Shown: piece by piece, positions 7,272 to 18,889 of the stretch
Layout of the letters: every line of letters starts with the position of its first letter
How positions within the stretch are numbered: position 1 is the first letter of the stretch
Assembly (NCBI GenBank): GCA_003170315.1
Contig: PNAH01000005.1
Location: 1 to 45,615, forward strand
Source of the DNA: Acidimicrobiaceae bacterium
Lineage (GTDB): Bacteria > Actinomycetota > Acidimicrobiia > Acidimicrobiales > RAAP-2
Direction: 5' to 3'
Length of the DNA stretch: 45,615 nt
Notes under the pieces: model-generated
What the model saw: only the letters and a program-made list of their open reading frames with translations
Database searches by the model: none
Told to the model about the DNA's origin: nothing
Position numbers and translations under genes: made by a program

Positions 7272-7787
7272 TCAAACGTCCGAGTCCGAAGTCGAGGCCA
7301 GTCCCAGCACTTCCTCACGTCGCCACGTCCCAGATCGACCCCCGGACTTCTCCCAAATCGCGACGTCTTCGATGGTCATCGTTCGGTCGGCCGACTTGCA
7401 CATGTCGTAGACGGTGAGCGCCGCGACGGTCACCGCCATGAGGGCTTCCATCTCGACGCCCGTGCGATCGACGGTGTCGACACTGGCCTCGACGTCAATG
7501 TGCGTATCGGCAATCGTGAAGTTGACGTGGACGTTTCCTACGAGAACCGGATGCGACATGGGGAGCATCGTCGCCGCGTACTTGGCCGCTTGGATGCCCG
7601 CCACTCGAGCCGTCGCTAGGACGTCCCCCTTGTTCATCGCGTTGGCCGCCACCGCGGCGGTCGTGGCCGCGTCCATGTTGATGCGGCATTTCGCCAGCGC
7701 GCGACGAGCCGAAACTTCAGATGCGCCAATATCGCGAGGGAAGGCTCCCCCACTCGACGGCCGACGTAATTGATGGAAGTCGTCCAC
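7272..7787 (-). CDS. moaC: Cyclic pyranopterin monophosphate synthase MoaC, Cys-to-Ser variant
   Basis: A 171-residue MoaC homologue. MoaC converts the GTP-derived 3',8-cyclo intermediate to cyclic pyranopterin monophosphate in molybdenum cofactor synthesis. Conserved blocks are visible: NKGDVLATARVAGIQAAK (~52-69), GVEMEALMAVTVAALTVYDMCK (~108-129; cited only as landmarks VEMEAL and YDMCK) and EKSGGRSG near 145. The block normally reading LCHPL is LPMSHPV here, so the conserved cysteine is serine; the codon is TCG. The histidine and the lysines are kept. The GTG start lies 6 nt after a TATCAT box. No other moa genes are near, and the gene is divergent from the FmdB-type gene. Confidence 0.85.
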   Translation of the reverse strand: MDDFHQLRRPSSGGAFPRDIGASEVSARRALAKCRINMDAATTAAVAANAMNKGDVLATARVAGIQAAKYAATMLPMSHPVLVGNVHVNFTIADTHIDVEASVDTVDRTGVEMEALMAVTVAALTVYDMCKSADRTMTIEDVAIWEKSGGRSGTWRREEVLGLASTSDSDV

Positions 7788-7793
7788 GGCGCA

Positions 7794-7799
7794 ATGATA
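7794..7799 (-). promoter_or_regulatory. Putative -10 box (TATCAT) for moaC
   Basis: TATCAT on the minus strand ends 6 nt before the moaC GTG at 7787, consistent with a leaderless transcript. Confidence 0.5.
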
Positions 7800-7870
7800 C
7801 AGACGCCCCGGATGACCTCAGAACTCACGCGAGTAAACTGCCAAGGTTCACTTGCGGTACGGGAGATGCA

Positions 7871-8185
7871 ATGCCGACTTACGAATACGAGTGTCAGTCC
7901 TGCCACCGGCGCGTGGAGGCGGTTCAGCGATTCACGGACCCGGCTCTGACGCTCTGCGCGCACTGCGGCGGCGAGCTCCGAAAGGTCTTCTCGGCCGTGG
8001 GCGTCGTGTTCAAGGGCAGCGGCTTCTACAAGAATGACAGTCGCAGTCCCGACAAATCCCCCACGCCGACCCCAGCGGCGACGACGCCGGCCTCATCCCC
8101 CTCGACTGAATCGAGCACCACGCCCGCTGCGACGACGGCCTCGGCCACCACGACCACGTCGTCGGCCACCACCTCGTCGGACTAA
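7871..8185 (+). CDS. FmdB family zinc-ribbon protein
   Basis: A 104-residue protein. Its N-terminal ~55 residues are the FmdB-type regulatory domain: MPTYEYECQSCHRRVE with a CxxC, then a second CxxC (CAHCGG), then VFKGSGFYKND. The four cysteines should bind zinc. The remaining ~48 residues are low-complexity Ser/Thr/Pro/Ala, probably disordered. FmdB-type proteins are often called transcriptional regulators, but their role is poorly established. The ATG at 7871 has GGGAG at a 5-nt spacing and gives the exact family N-terminus. A TAAACT box near 7834 could be its promoter. The stop codon overlaps the convergent tldE stop by four bases (CTAA). Confidence 0.88.
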   Translation: MPTYEYECQSCHRRVEAVQRFTDPALTLCAHCGGELRKVFSAVGVVFKGSGFYKNDSRSPDKSPTPTPAATTPASSPSTESSTTPAATTASATTTTSSATTSSD

Positions 8186-9537
8186 ACGCCCGAAACCGCG
8201 ATGTTGTCAATCGCCACAGTCTGACCGGCGGCACTGCCCGGGAGCCATTCCAGATCGCTGCCGACGTGGGCGACGTCGAGGAGCATCCGCTGCAAGGTCG
8301 AGGCCACGGTGATCTCACGAACGGGTTCGGCCAGTTGACCATCACGGATCATGAGTCCGGTGACCCCCACGGAGAAATCGCCCGAGACGGGATTGACGCC
8401 CGAGTGTACGCCGAATAGCGATTCGACGAAGACGCCGTTACCCACTCGACGAAAGATCTCGGCCTGGTCGATGTCTCCCGGCGCCAACTGCAACGCGCGA
8501 CATCCCGCCGACGGCGATCCGGCGATCCCGCCGCGCACCGCACTTCCGGTGGAGGCGGTGCCGGCGCGTCGCGCCGAGACGGTGTCGTAGACGAAAGCCT
8601 TCAACTCGCCCTTCTCGATGAGGACGTTGCGCCGACAGGCCAGCCCTTCGGCGTCGTAGACGCTGGCAGAAAAATGACGGGGATCGGTGGGATCGTCGAG
8701 CAAGGTGAAGCTCGGCGCGGCGACCATCTCTCCCACGCGGTGCGCGAAGAACGATCGACCGCGAACGACAGCTTCGCCACTCAAGGCGCCGCCGATGATC
8801 GAGAACAGTGTCGCCGCGGTGCGTGGATCGAAGACCGCGGTGCACTTAAACGACTTCGGCTTCACGGCGCCCAGCATCCTGGTGGCGCGGCGAATGGCGT
8901 CGGTCGCGGCCTTTTCGATGTCGAGGTCGCCCGGAGCGCGCCCGGCCGAGAGGCCCCAGCCCGTTTGGTCGTCGCCCCCGTCGTTGGCGATGGCTTCGAC
9001 CGAAACGTAAGCGCCAGTCCGGGCGTACGACGCGCGAATGCCCGTCGTGGAGGCGATGGCCGCTTCGGCGACGTAGTCCGAGTAGTTGGCCGATTCGACC
9101 TGTCGAATGCGAGGATCGCCACCGCGAACCAGACGTTCGAGCTCAATGGCCATGGCGATCTTCTCCTCCAGGGACGTATTCGCGACGGCGTCGTCGGTCA
9201 GCGTCAAGGAAACCGCGGCGACGCCGTCGGGACGCGCGAAGGCGACGAACTCATCCTCGGTGGCGAAGGTCGCGTTGTCGCGCGCTTCACGCAGCGCCGT
9301 CACGATGGCCTCGTCATCGAGCGATCCGGCCCACGCCGTTCCCACCCGAGCGCCGCCGGCACCGTCATTCAGGATCCGAATGCCGAATCCATTGGACGTT
9401 GCGGTGGTGAGTTCTTCAACTTCGCCTTGGTAAGACTGAACCTCGGTGTCGACGCCTCTGGCGACGTAAACCTCGATCTCCTCGCCACCATGCGCCGACT
9501 CCAAGATTCGTTCCGCCTGCTCCAGTAGTTGACTCAC
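8182..9537 (-). CDS. TldE/PmbA-type metalloprotease partner subunit
   Basis: A 451-residue member of the TldD/TldE (PmbA) family. It would pair with the TldD product encoded just upstream to form a heterodimeric metalloprotease that degrades unfolded peptides and, in some bacteria, matures microcins. Features include YQGEVEELTTATSNGFGIRI near residue 40 and the C-terminal PVSGDFSVGVTGLMIRDG near 395. It lacks the HExxxH zinc motif, as expected of TldE. I start it at GTG 9537, whose last bases overlap the tldD stop (GTGA), so translation is likely coupled. The longer frame upstream lies inside tldD. Confidence 0.9.
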   Translation of the reverse strand: MSQLLEQAERILESAHGGEEIEVYVARGVDTEVQSYQGEVEELTTATSNGFGIRILNDGAGGARVGTAWAGSLDDEAIVTALREARDNATFATEDEFVAFARPDGVAAVSLTLTDDAVANTSLEEKIAMAIELERLVRGGDPRIRQVESANYSDYVAEAAIASTTGIRASYARTGAYVSVEAIANDGGDDQTGWGLSAGRAPGDLDIEKAATDAIRRATRMLGAVKPKSFKCTAVFDPRTAATLFSIIGGALSGEAVVRGRSFFAHRVGEMVAAPSFTLLDDPTDPRHFSASVYDAEGLACRRNVLIEKGELKAFVYDTVSARRAGTASTGSAVRGGIAGSPSAGCRALQLAPGDIDQAEIFRRVGNGVFVESLFGVHSGVNPVSGDFSVGVTGLMIRDGQLAEPVREITVASTLQRMLLDVAHVGSDLEWLPGSAAGQTVAIDNIAVSGV

Positions 9538-10931
9538 GCGGCCGCTCCACCGATAGTGACGCCAGTAAGGCGCATCGTGGCCTGACCGGTGCCCACCGGC
9601 ACGCTCTGTCCGTTTTTGCCGCAAGTGCCCGGCATCATCGAGAAGTCCGACGCCACGGCGTCGACGCGTTGCAGCACATCGGGGCCGTTGCCGATGAGGT
9701 TGCAGTCGCGCAGCGGCGCCGTGATCTTGCCGTCCTCGATCATGAAGGCCGCCGTCATGCCGAAGACGAAGTCACCGGTCGCCGTATTGACCTGGCCGCC
9801 GCCGAGTTGGGCGACGTAGACGCCGTAGGGCGTCTGGGCGACGATCTCGTCGGCGTCAGCGTCGCCCGCGAGGAGGTAGGTGTTGGTCATTCGCACCATG
9901 GGCAAGTGTTGATAGCTCTGGCGACGACCGTTACCCGAGGACACCCGACCCTCTTTGCGAGAGCGCAAGTAGTCCCACATGTAGTCGGTCAACACACCGT
10001 TCTCAATGAGGACGTTGCGCGCGCCGGGACGACCCTCGTCGTCGATCGCCAAGTATCCCCATTCGCCTTCCACGGTGCCGTCGTCCACCAACGTCACCAA
10101 GGGACTGGCGACCAATTGTCCGACCTTGCCGGCGTACACCGAGGCCTGCTTCATGATCGCGTCGGCCTCGAGGCCGTGACCACAGGCTTCGTGGAACAAG
10201 ATGCCGCCCGAGCCACCGGCGAGGACGACCGGCAAGTCCCCCGACGGCGCGGGGCGTGCGTCCAATTTCGTGATCGCCTGGCGCGCGGCGCCGCGCGCCG
10301 CGTCGGCGACAGCCTCGGCACTCAGCAGTTCGAATCCGCGGGTTCCGGCGATCGGTCGATACCCGGTCTGCATTCCGGTGTCACCGGTCGCGATGCACGA
10401 GACATTGAATCGAGTTCGCACCTGGTGATCACCGGCGACGAGGCCATCGGAGTTTGCCACTACGAAGTGGCGCGTTGAGTCACCGAGGGCGACCTGCACC
10501 TGGGTGATTGACGAGCCTTCGGAGCGCGCCGCGTCGTCGGCGTGATTCATGAGTTCAATCTTTCGCGCCTTGTCGACGTCGCCGGGAGGTATCGTCGCGC
10601 GACTGGGATGGTCGCGCAGTGGTCCTAGCGCGATTTCGCGTACGCCCCCGCCACCGTCACGGGCCACCGCCGCCGCCGCTCGCGCCGCCGCGACGAGTCC
10701 GCCTTCCGTCAGATCCGCGGTGTGCGCGAATCCGGTGGTGTCGCCCACGACGACACGGATTCCGGCGCCGCGTTCGTGACCGGAACTGAGTTGCTCGACG
10801 CGCCGCTGATCCAACATCGCCGAAGAGGTCGTGCGATCCTCGACGAAGACCTCGGCGAATTCGCCGCCGCGGGCCATCGCTTCGCCTAGCGTGCGCGCCA
10901 AGACGTCTTGTTCAACCAGGGTGGAATTCAT
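9534..10931 (-). CDS. tldD: TldD metalloprotease, zinc-binding subunit
   Basis: A 465-residue TldD homologue. The zinc motif HEACGH (HExxxH) follows GGSGGILF near residue 250. The typical C-terminal stretch with NTATGDFVFGMTAAFMIEDG comes near 395, and the protein ends with the expected glycine-rich tail. The first gene of a two-gene operon with tldE (4-nt overlap). It is divergent from dxs across 69 bp. The ATG start has no SD sequence; a TACGCT box lies 7 nt before it, so a leaderless mRNA is likely. No microcin-like precursor gene is nearby, so a general peptidase role is the safest reading. Confidence 0.93.
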   Translation of the reverse strand: MNSTLVEQDVLARTLGEAMARGGEFAEVFVEDRTTSSAMLDQRRVEQLSSGHERGAGIRVVVGDTTGFAHTADLTEGGLVAAARAAAAVARDGGGGVREIALGPLRDHPSRATIPPGDVDKARKIELMNHADDAARSEGSSITQVQVALGDSTRHFVVANSDGLVAGDHQVRTRFNVSCIATGDTGMQTGYRPIAGTRGFELLSAEAVADAARGAARQAITKLDARPAPSGDLPVVLAGGSGGILFHEACGHGLEADAIMKQASVYAGKVGQLVASPLVTLVDDGTVEGEWGYLAIDDEGRPGARNVLIENGVLTDYMWDYLRSRKEGRVSSGNGRRQSYQHLPMVRMTNTYLLAGDADADEIVAQTPYGVYVAQLGGGQVNTATGDFVFGMTAAFMIEDGKITAPLRDCNLIGNGPDVLQRVDAVASDFSMMPGTCGKNGQSVPVGTGQATMRLTGVTIGGAAA

Positions 10932-10938
10932 TCAGGAG

Positions 10939-10944
10939 AGCGTA
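10939..10944 (-). promoter_or_regulatory. Putative -10 box (TACGCT) for tldDE
   Basis: TACGCT on the minus strand ends 7 nt before the tldD ATG at 10931. It shares the 69-bp divergent region with the dxs promoter. Confidence 0.5.
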
Positions 10945-10988
10945 CCGGAGCTCAAAGCGACCGCTACGGCGCACTTAGGCGTCGAAAG

Positions 10989-10994
10989 TAGGCT
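10989..10994 (+). promoter_or_regulatory. Putative -10 box (TAGGCT) for dxs
   Basis: TAGGCT ends 6 nt before the dxs GTG at 11001. There is no SD sequence, so the transcript is probably leaderless. Confidence 0.5.
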
Positions 10995-11000
10995 GGACAA

Positions 11001-12932
11001 GTGCTTCTGCCCTCGATTGAAACGCCCGCCGACCTTCTGAAACTGTCCTATACCGAGCTCGATGAGTTGAGCGAGGAGATCCGACAGTTCATCATCGAGG
11101 CGGTCACGACCAACCCCACGGGGGGCCATTTGGGCTCGAACCTCGGCGTGGTGGAGTTGACGTTGGCGCTGCACCGCGTCTTCGAATCGCCCAAGGACAT
11201 CCTGCTCTGGGACACCGGGCATCAGGCTTACGCGCACAAACTGTTGACGGGCCGGCGCTACGGCTTCAAGAGCCTTCGTCAGCGCGGCGGTCTTTCGGGC
11301 TATCCCAACCGCTCGGAGAGCGAGCACGACTGGATTGAGTCCAGCCACGCCTCGACGGCGCTTTCTTACGCGCACGGACTTTCCGTGGCCCTCCAACAGC
11401 GCAAAGAACTCATCGGTCACGGTGGCAATCGCCACGTCGTGGCGATTGTCGGCGACGGTTCCCTGACCGGCGGGATGGCCTACGAGGCCCTCAACAACCT
11501 GGGCCATTCGAATCAGCGCGTGGTGATCGTCTTGAACGACAACGGGCGCAGCTACGCGCCCACCATCTCCAAACTCTCGGAGTCCTTGACCGCGTTGCGC
11601 CTCAACAAGACGTACCTCACCATGCGCGGGCGACTTCGCCGCACCGTCCCGCACCTTCCGAAAGTCGGTAAAGCGGCCTACCTCGGTATCGATGGATTGA
11701 CGTCAGTGGTGCGCGAGATGGTGACTCCGCACACGTTCTTCGAGAACCTCGGCGTGCGCTACATTGGCCCCATCGACGGGCACGACATCGAGTCGATGGA
11801 AAACACGTTGAAAAGCGCCTCGGAGTGGGATGGTCCGATTCTCATCCACGTGTTGACGACGAAAGGCCTCGGCTACGAGCCGGCGATTGACGACCACCTG
11901 AAGATGCACGACTATAAGTTGCCGCCTCGACACGACGACGAAGAGGTGGCCCCGGAGTCGTTCTCCCATGCCTTCTCCGACGCCCTGGTCGCGCTCGCGA
12001 GCGCCGACGAACGAGTCATCGCGATCACTGCGGCGATGGCCGGGCCGACCGGTCTGCTCAACTTCCAAGAGCAGTTCCCGGACCGATTCTTGGACGTCGG
12101 CATCGCCGAGCAACACGCCGTCACGACGGCGGCCGGTATGGCCATGGGCGGGATGAAGCCGGTCGTGGCGATCTACTCGACCTTTTTCTCTCGCGCCTTC
12201 GACCAGGCACACCTCGACGTCGGTCTACTGAACCTGCCCGTCGTGTTCGTCTTCGACCGCGCCGGCATCACCGGTGACGACGGACCGAGCCACCACGGAC
12301 TGCTCGACATCGCACTCTGTTTGGCCATCCCCAATATGACCGTCTTCGCACCGTCCACCGCCGAAGAGGTGCCGGGCATGCTCGCGACGGCGCTTTCGAT
12401 GTCGACGCCGACCGCGCTGCGTTTCCCCAAGACGTTGCCCAAGCCCTTCGACGGCAAGGTCGGCGACGGCCTCGAGGCCCGCCAAGTTCGTCGGGGCGAC
12501 GGCTCGCTCTGTGTACTGGCCGTCGGCAAGATGGCACCGGCGGCCTACAAAGCACTGGAGTTCATGGGAGAAGAGGCGAGCAAGGTCACGCTCTACGACG
12601 TGCGCGTCTTACCCCCGGACGCCACGATGATCGACGACGCGCTCTCGCACGAACGCGTGGTGAGCGTCGAGGACGGTACGCGACACGGCGGGGCCGGAAC
12701 TTTGATGGTCTCGGCGCTACGAAGCCGAGCCCAGGATCTCGCGCGCCCGTTCCCCACCACTCGCATCCTCGGCACACCGCGCGCCTACCTGGAACAACAC
12801 CGGCCGGACAAACTGTTGGCCGAGTTGGGCCTCGACCCCGAAGGTTTGGCGGCCGCGTTCACCCGGCTGCTCACCGACCAACCCGAGTTCGCGCGAACCT
12901 TCCCCGAGTCACCTCGCCCTGACTATTCGTAA
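11001..12932 (+). CDS. dxs: 1-deoxy-D-xylulose-5-phosphate synthase
   Basis: A 643-residue thiamine-diphosphate enzyme that condenses pyruvate and glyceraldehyde 3-phosphate, the first step of the methylerythritol phosphate route to isoprenoids. Motifs in order: GGHLGSNLGVVELTLALH (~36), the ThDP-binding GDGSLTGGMAYEALNN (~150) ending in NDNGRSYAPT, DVGIAEQHAVTTAAGMA (~365) and DRAGITGDDGPSHHG (~420). The length fits the family. The GTG start is supported by the TAGGCT box 6 nt upstream. The gene stands alone, followed by msrB 38 bp later, which has its own promoter box. Confidence 0.96.
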   Translation: MLLPSIETPADLLKLSYTELDELSEEIRQFIIEAVTTNPTGGHLGSNLGVVELTLALHRVFESPKDILLWDTGHQAYAHKLLTGRRYGFKSLRQRGGLSGYPNRSESEHDWIESSHASTALSYAHGLSVALQQRKELIGHGGNRHVVAIVGDGSLTGGMAYEALNNLGHSNQRVVIVLNDNGRSYAPTISKLSESLTALRLNKTYLTMRGRLRRTVPHLPKVGKAAYLGIDGLTSVVREMVTPHTFFENLGVRYIGPIDGHDIESMENTLKSASEWDGPILIHVLTTKGLGYEPAIDDHLKMHDYKLPPRHDDEEVAPESFSHAFSDALVALASADERVIAITAAMAGPTGLLNFQEQFPDRFLDVGIAEQHAVTTAAGMAMGGMKPVVAIYSTFFSRAFDQAHLDVGLLNLPVVFVFDRAGITGDDGPSHHGLLDIALCLAIPNMTVFAPSTAEEVPGMLATALSMSTPTALRFPKTLPKPFDGKVGDGLEARQVRRGDGSLCVLAVGKMAPAAYKALEFMGEEASKVTLYDVRVLPPDATMIDDALSHERVVSVEDGTRHGGAGTLMVSALRSRAQDLARPFPTTRILGTPRAYLEQHRPDKLLAELGLDPEGLAAAFTRLLTDQPEFARTFPESPRPDYS

Positions 12933-12958
12933 GCGGCCGACTCGCGGCGCGGTTCCGA

Positions 12959-12964
12959 TACATT
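12959..12964 (+). promoter_or_regulatory. Putative -10 box (TACATT) for msrB
   Basis: TACATT ends 6 nt before the msrB GTG at 12971. Confidence 0.45.
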
Positions 12965-12970
12965 GAGCCG

Positions 12971-13369
12971 GTGACCTACGACGTGGAGAAGTCCGACGAC
13001 CAGTGGCGAGCCGAACTCTCCGACGATCGATACGCCGTACTTCGTCACGCTTCCACCGAACTGCCGTGGACCGGTTCGCTCTTGCACGTCGGCACTGACG
13101 GCGTCTTCACCTGTGGAGGGTGCGCTCAACACCTCTTCACGAGTGCGCAGAAATTCGACTCCGGGTGCGGGTGGCCGAGCTTCGACGCGTGCGAGCCGGG
13201 CACGATCATCGAACGACCCGACGTTTCGCTCGAACGTAAGCGCACCGAGATCCTTTGCGCGAAGTGCGGGGGTCACTTGGGTCACGTCTTCAACGACGGA
13301 CCGACGACGACGGGACTGCGCTACTGCGTCAACTCCCTCGCCGTCGACTTCAACGAAGCGAAGGGCTAG
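12971..13369 (+). CDS. msrB: Peptide-methionine (R)-S-oxide reductase MsrB
   Basis: A 132-residue MsrB, which reduces methionine R-sulfoxide in oxidised proteins. Two CxxC pairs for structural zinc are present (CGGC near 47 and CAKC near 97). The resolving-cysteine segment FDSGCGWPSFD and the catalytic RYCVNS near residue 117 are intact. The GTG start is supported by a TACATT box 6 nt upstream. The stop codon shares CTAG with the convergent ftsX stop, leaving no room for a terminator between the genes. Confidence 0.95.
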   Translation: MTYDVEKSDDQWRAELSDDRYAVLRHASTELPWTGSLLHVGTDGVFTCGGCAQHLFTSAQKFDSGCGWPSFDACEPGTIIERPDVSLERKRTEILCAKCGGHLGHVFNDGPTTTGLRYCVNSLAVDFNEAKG

Positions 13370-14220
13370 ACGTCGAGGAACCGGCGAATCGCGATCGCCG
13401 AACCGACGGAGCCGATTCCCACACCCACGATAAGTACGACAATGTTCGTACCGATGAGGGCACTCGTGCTCAACTGAAATTCGTTGTGCAGCGGATACCA
13501 GATGTGAAGCGCGGTGACTGCACCGATGGCGACGGCGGAACCGAGCAGGCCCTGAATGAAGCCCTCCGTGATGTAGGGAATACGAATGAACCAGTTCGTC
13601 GCGCCGACCAATTTCATCACCGAGACCTCACGGCGACGAGAGAAAATCGCCATGCGAATCGTATTGAGGATCAGGACGGTGGCCGAGAGCAAGAGAACGA
13701 GCGCCAAGGCAAGGAACACGATCTGCAGAATTCGAATCGCGCGGTTCATCTCACGAATCTGCTGCTCCGGCGCGGTCACCTGATACACACCCGGCTGGTG
13801 AGCGAACGTCGATTGCACCGTGAACGCGTCTGACGGCACCGTTGGAATGCAACTGAATTTGGTCGGCATTTCTGAGGGCTTCAGGGTTTGAGACTCCGAG
13901 GTCGGTAAAATTCTTACCATCTCGGCGTAGTCCTGCGCCTGCGTGTGGTACTGACACTGCTTCACAATTGGCAGGTTGTGCAGTTGTGTCCGCACGTTGT
14001 TGATCTCACCTGCCGAGGCCGTGGGCAACAGCCAGACCGTCACGCGAGTGCCCTGTTGCCACTGCGACGAGGCCTGCGCGGCGCTCTGCTTGAGGAGCAG
14101 CGCCGAACCGACCAAGGACAGCGAGACCGCCACGGTGAGGACCGCGGCGATGGTCATCATGCGGTTGCGCCAGAGATTCGACAACGTCTCTTTGACGGCG
14201 TAACGGAAATACACGCGCAT
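13366..14220 (-). CDS. ftsX: Cell division protein FtsX
   Basis: A 284-residue membrane partner of FtsE in the septal ABC-type complex that controls peptidoglycan hydrolases during division. The topology is typical: a cytoplasmic N-terminus ([20 protein letters not shown]), a first helix at ~22-44, an extracytoplasmic domain to ~165, then three helices in the C-terminal half, with the EVSVMKLVGATNWFIRIP motif between helices 2 and 3. Its ATG shares one base with the ftsE stop (TAATG), so the two are translationally coupled. A murein hydrolase gene, often placed after ftsX, is not present; msrB converges directly. Confidence 0.95.
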   Translation of the reverse strand: MRVYFRYAVKETLSNLWRNRMMTIAAVLTVAVSLSLVGSALLLKQSAAQASSQWQQGTRVTVWLLPTASAGEINNVRTQLHNLPIVKQCQYHTQAQDYAEMVRILPTSESQTLKPSEMPTKFSCIPTVPSDAFTVQSTFAHQPGVYQVTAPEQQIREMNRAIRILQIVFLALALVLLLSATVLILNTIRMAIFSRRREVSVMKLVGATNWFIRIPYITEGFIQGLLGSAVAIGAVTALHIWYPLHNEFQLSTSALIGTNIVVLIVGVGIGSVGSAIAIRRFLDV

Positions 14221-14918
14221 TAGATCGCCACGCTCTCATCGATGCCGTAGACACCGCGGACCTGGTCGCGAATCATCTCGCCCTTGTCGAGTTCGATCAC
14301 GCGCCGACGCATCCGGTCGACCAGCGCCTTGTCGTGCGTGGCCATGACGACCGTCGTACCGGTGCGGTTAATGCGCTCGAGCAACGCCATGATCGACTCG
14401 GAGTTCGCGGGGTCGAGGTTGCCCGTCGGTTCGTCGGCGAGCAGGATCAACGGTCGGTTGACGAAGGCGCGGGCGACGGCGACGCGCTGTTGCTCACCGC
14501 CGGAGAGTTCGCCGGGCAAGCTCTTGGACTTGTCCGAGAGTCCGACTAGATCGAGGATCAGCGGCACCTGCGATTCGACCGTCGAACGGGGTCGGCCAAT
14601 CACTTCGAGCGCGAAGGCCACGTTCTCAAAGACCGTCTTGTTGGGCAGGAGGCGAAAGTCCTGGAATACGCAGCCGATATTGCGGCGCAGAAACGGCACG
14701 CGGAACTTGGGTAACTCGGTGAGTTCGCGGCCGGCTTCGAGAATGCGCCCCTTGTCGGGCAGCTCCTCGCGCAAGAGGAGGCGGAGGAAGGTCGTCTTTC
14801 CGGAACCCGAGGCGCCCACCAAGAAGACGAACTCCCCTTTTTCGATGTCGAGCGAGATGTCCTTTAGGGCCGGCGAGCCGTTCTTGTACGTCTTCGAGAC
14901 ATTCTCAAAACGAATCAC
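14220..14918 (-). CDS. ftsE: Cell division ATP-binding protein FtsE
   Basis: A 232-residue ABC ATPase with Walker [10 protein letters not shown] (~36), signature [14 protein letters not shown] (~138) and Walker [13 protein letters not shown] (~160). It powers FtsX at the divisome. The GTG start is preceded by GAGGGAG at a 7-nt spacing. It is the first gene of the ftsEX pair. A consensus-like TACAAT box lies about 60 nt upstream in the gap after prfB, so the pair probably has its own promoter with a normal leader, in addition to any read-through from secA-prfB. Confidence 0.96.
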   Translation of the reverse strand: MIRFENVSKTYKNGSPALKDISLDIEKGEFVFLVGASGSGKTTFLRLLLREELPDKGRILEAGRELTELPKFRVPFLRRNIGCVFQDFRLLPNKTVFENVAFALEVIGRPRSTVESQVPLILDLVGLSDKSKSLPGELSGGEQQRVAVARAFVNRPLILLADEPTGNLDPANSESIMALLERINRTGTTVVMATHDKALVDRMRRRVIELDKGEMIRDQVRGVYGIDESVAI

Positions 14919-14978
14919 GCAGTCACTCCCTCGGGTACGTAGTTGGGGCGGTGCGTCGGCACCCGGATGTACCTACAC

Positions 14979-14984
14979 ATTGTA
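14979..14984 (-). promoter_or_regulatory. Putative promoter (TACAAT) for ftsEX
   Basis: A strong TACAAT -10 box on the minus strand, leaving a leader of about 50 nt that contains the ftsE SD sequence GAGGGAG. It lies in the 126-bp gap between prfB and ftsE. Confidence 0.5.
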
Positions 14985-15044
14985 GTTTGACAGAATTGCG
15001 TATTCGTGCCACGAAAGCGCCACGTTAAAGGGCTCTCAAATTTC

Positions 15045-16176
15045 TTAAGAATGAAAACGCTGTCGTCGCAGTTCAGCTTCCATAAAACCGTCGAGGTCGC
15101 CGTCGAGAACCGCGTCGACGTTGCCCGTTTCAAAGTCCGTACGGTGGTCTTTCACCAGTTGGTATGGCGCCTGCACGTAACTGCGAATCTGTGAACCCCA
15201 CGCGTTGTCACCGCGATCACCGCTCAGCGCGTTCATCTCGGCTTGGCGCTCCGCGCGAGCGCGCTCGGCCAACTTCGCTTCGAGGATCTGCATGGCGCGG
15301 GCGCGGTTCTGGTGCTGACTTCGTTCATTTTGACAACTGACCACGATGTTCGTGGGTAGGTGCGTGATGCGAATCGCCGAATCGGTCTTGTTCACGTGTT
15401 GTCCACCGGCGCCCGACGAACGGTACGTGTCCACGCGCAGGTCCTTCTCGTCGATCTCCACCTCGGCGGCGTTGTCTTCCAAGAGCGGCGTCGCGTCGAG
15501 GCTCGCAAAACTTGTTTGACGACGGGCCTGCGAGTCGAACGGACTGATGCGCACGAGTCGATGAACCCCGCGCTCGGCCGAGAGCCAGCCGTAGGCGAAG
15601 CGACCCTTGACGATGAAGGTCGAGGACAGCAGGCCGGCCTCTTGTCCTTCGGTCGCCTCATCGATCTCGACACCGAAGCCTCGACGTTCGGCCCAGCGCG
15701 AGTACATGCGCAACAGCATCTCGGTCCAGTCCTGGGCGTCGGTGCCGCCGGCGCCGGCGTGCAACTCGACGATCGCGTCGTTCGCGTCGTAGGGTCCGCT
15801 GAAGAGACTCTGGGTTTCGAGCGCGGCAATTTTGGTCTCGAGCGCCGCGACCGTCGACGAGAGCTCGCTCAGCAGCGACCAATCGGCCTCGCCGGCCGCC
15901 AGTGACTCGCGCGAGAACTCGGCCAGCACCATTGAATCGTCCAGCGATCCGCGCAAGTCGTCGAACAGCTCGAGGTCGTTCGAGAGACGTCCCAGTTCGG
16001 TCGTCACCTCCCGGGCGCGGTCCTGATCGTCCCAGAGGTTCGGGTCGGCGACCAATTCGTTCAGGACGACGTGGCGCTCGCGGCTGGCGTCGATCTTCAG
16101 GTACTCGCGCGCCGCGCTCCACCTCGCTTCGAGGTCCTCCAACGTGCCGAGGGCCTCGCGAAGAGCGTTCTCGGCC

Positions 16177-16190
<14 letters not shown>
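15045..16190 (-). CDS. prfB: Peptide chain release factor 2
   Basis: A 381-residue RF2, which terminates translation at UGA and UAA. The discriminator SPF lies in VRISPFDSQARRQTSFA (~195), and the catalytic GGQ lies in SGAGGQHVNKTDSAIRITH (~235). I start it at ATG 16190, which overlaps the secA stop by 14 nt. The frame is open from that start, so the programmed +1 frameshift of the E. coli gene is absent. It is placed as in other actinobacteria, between secA and ftsE. Confidence 0.95.
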
Positions 16191-18849
<2,659 letters not shown>

Positions 18850-18889
18850 GTCGTGATGAACCTTACCGGTCGTTTCCGCTACTTCAATT

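Noticed and set aside
10326..10352. tRNA T-loop-like gttcgaatcc
   Set aside because: It lies inside tldD coding sequence and no acceptor, D or anticodon arms can be drawn around it.
8674..10478. Long plus-strand frames opposite tldE and tldD
   Set aside because: Antisense to conserved protease genes with intact motifs, and no similarity of their own.
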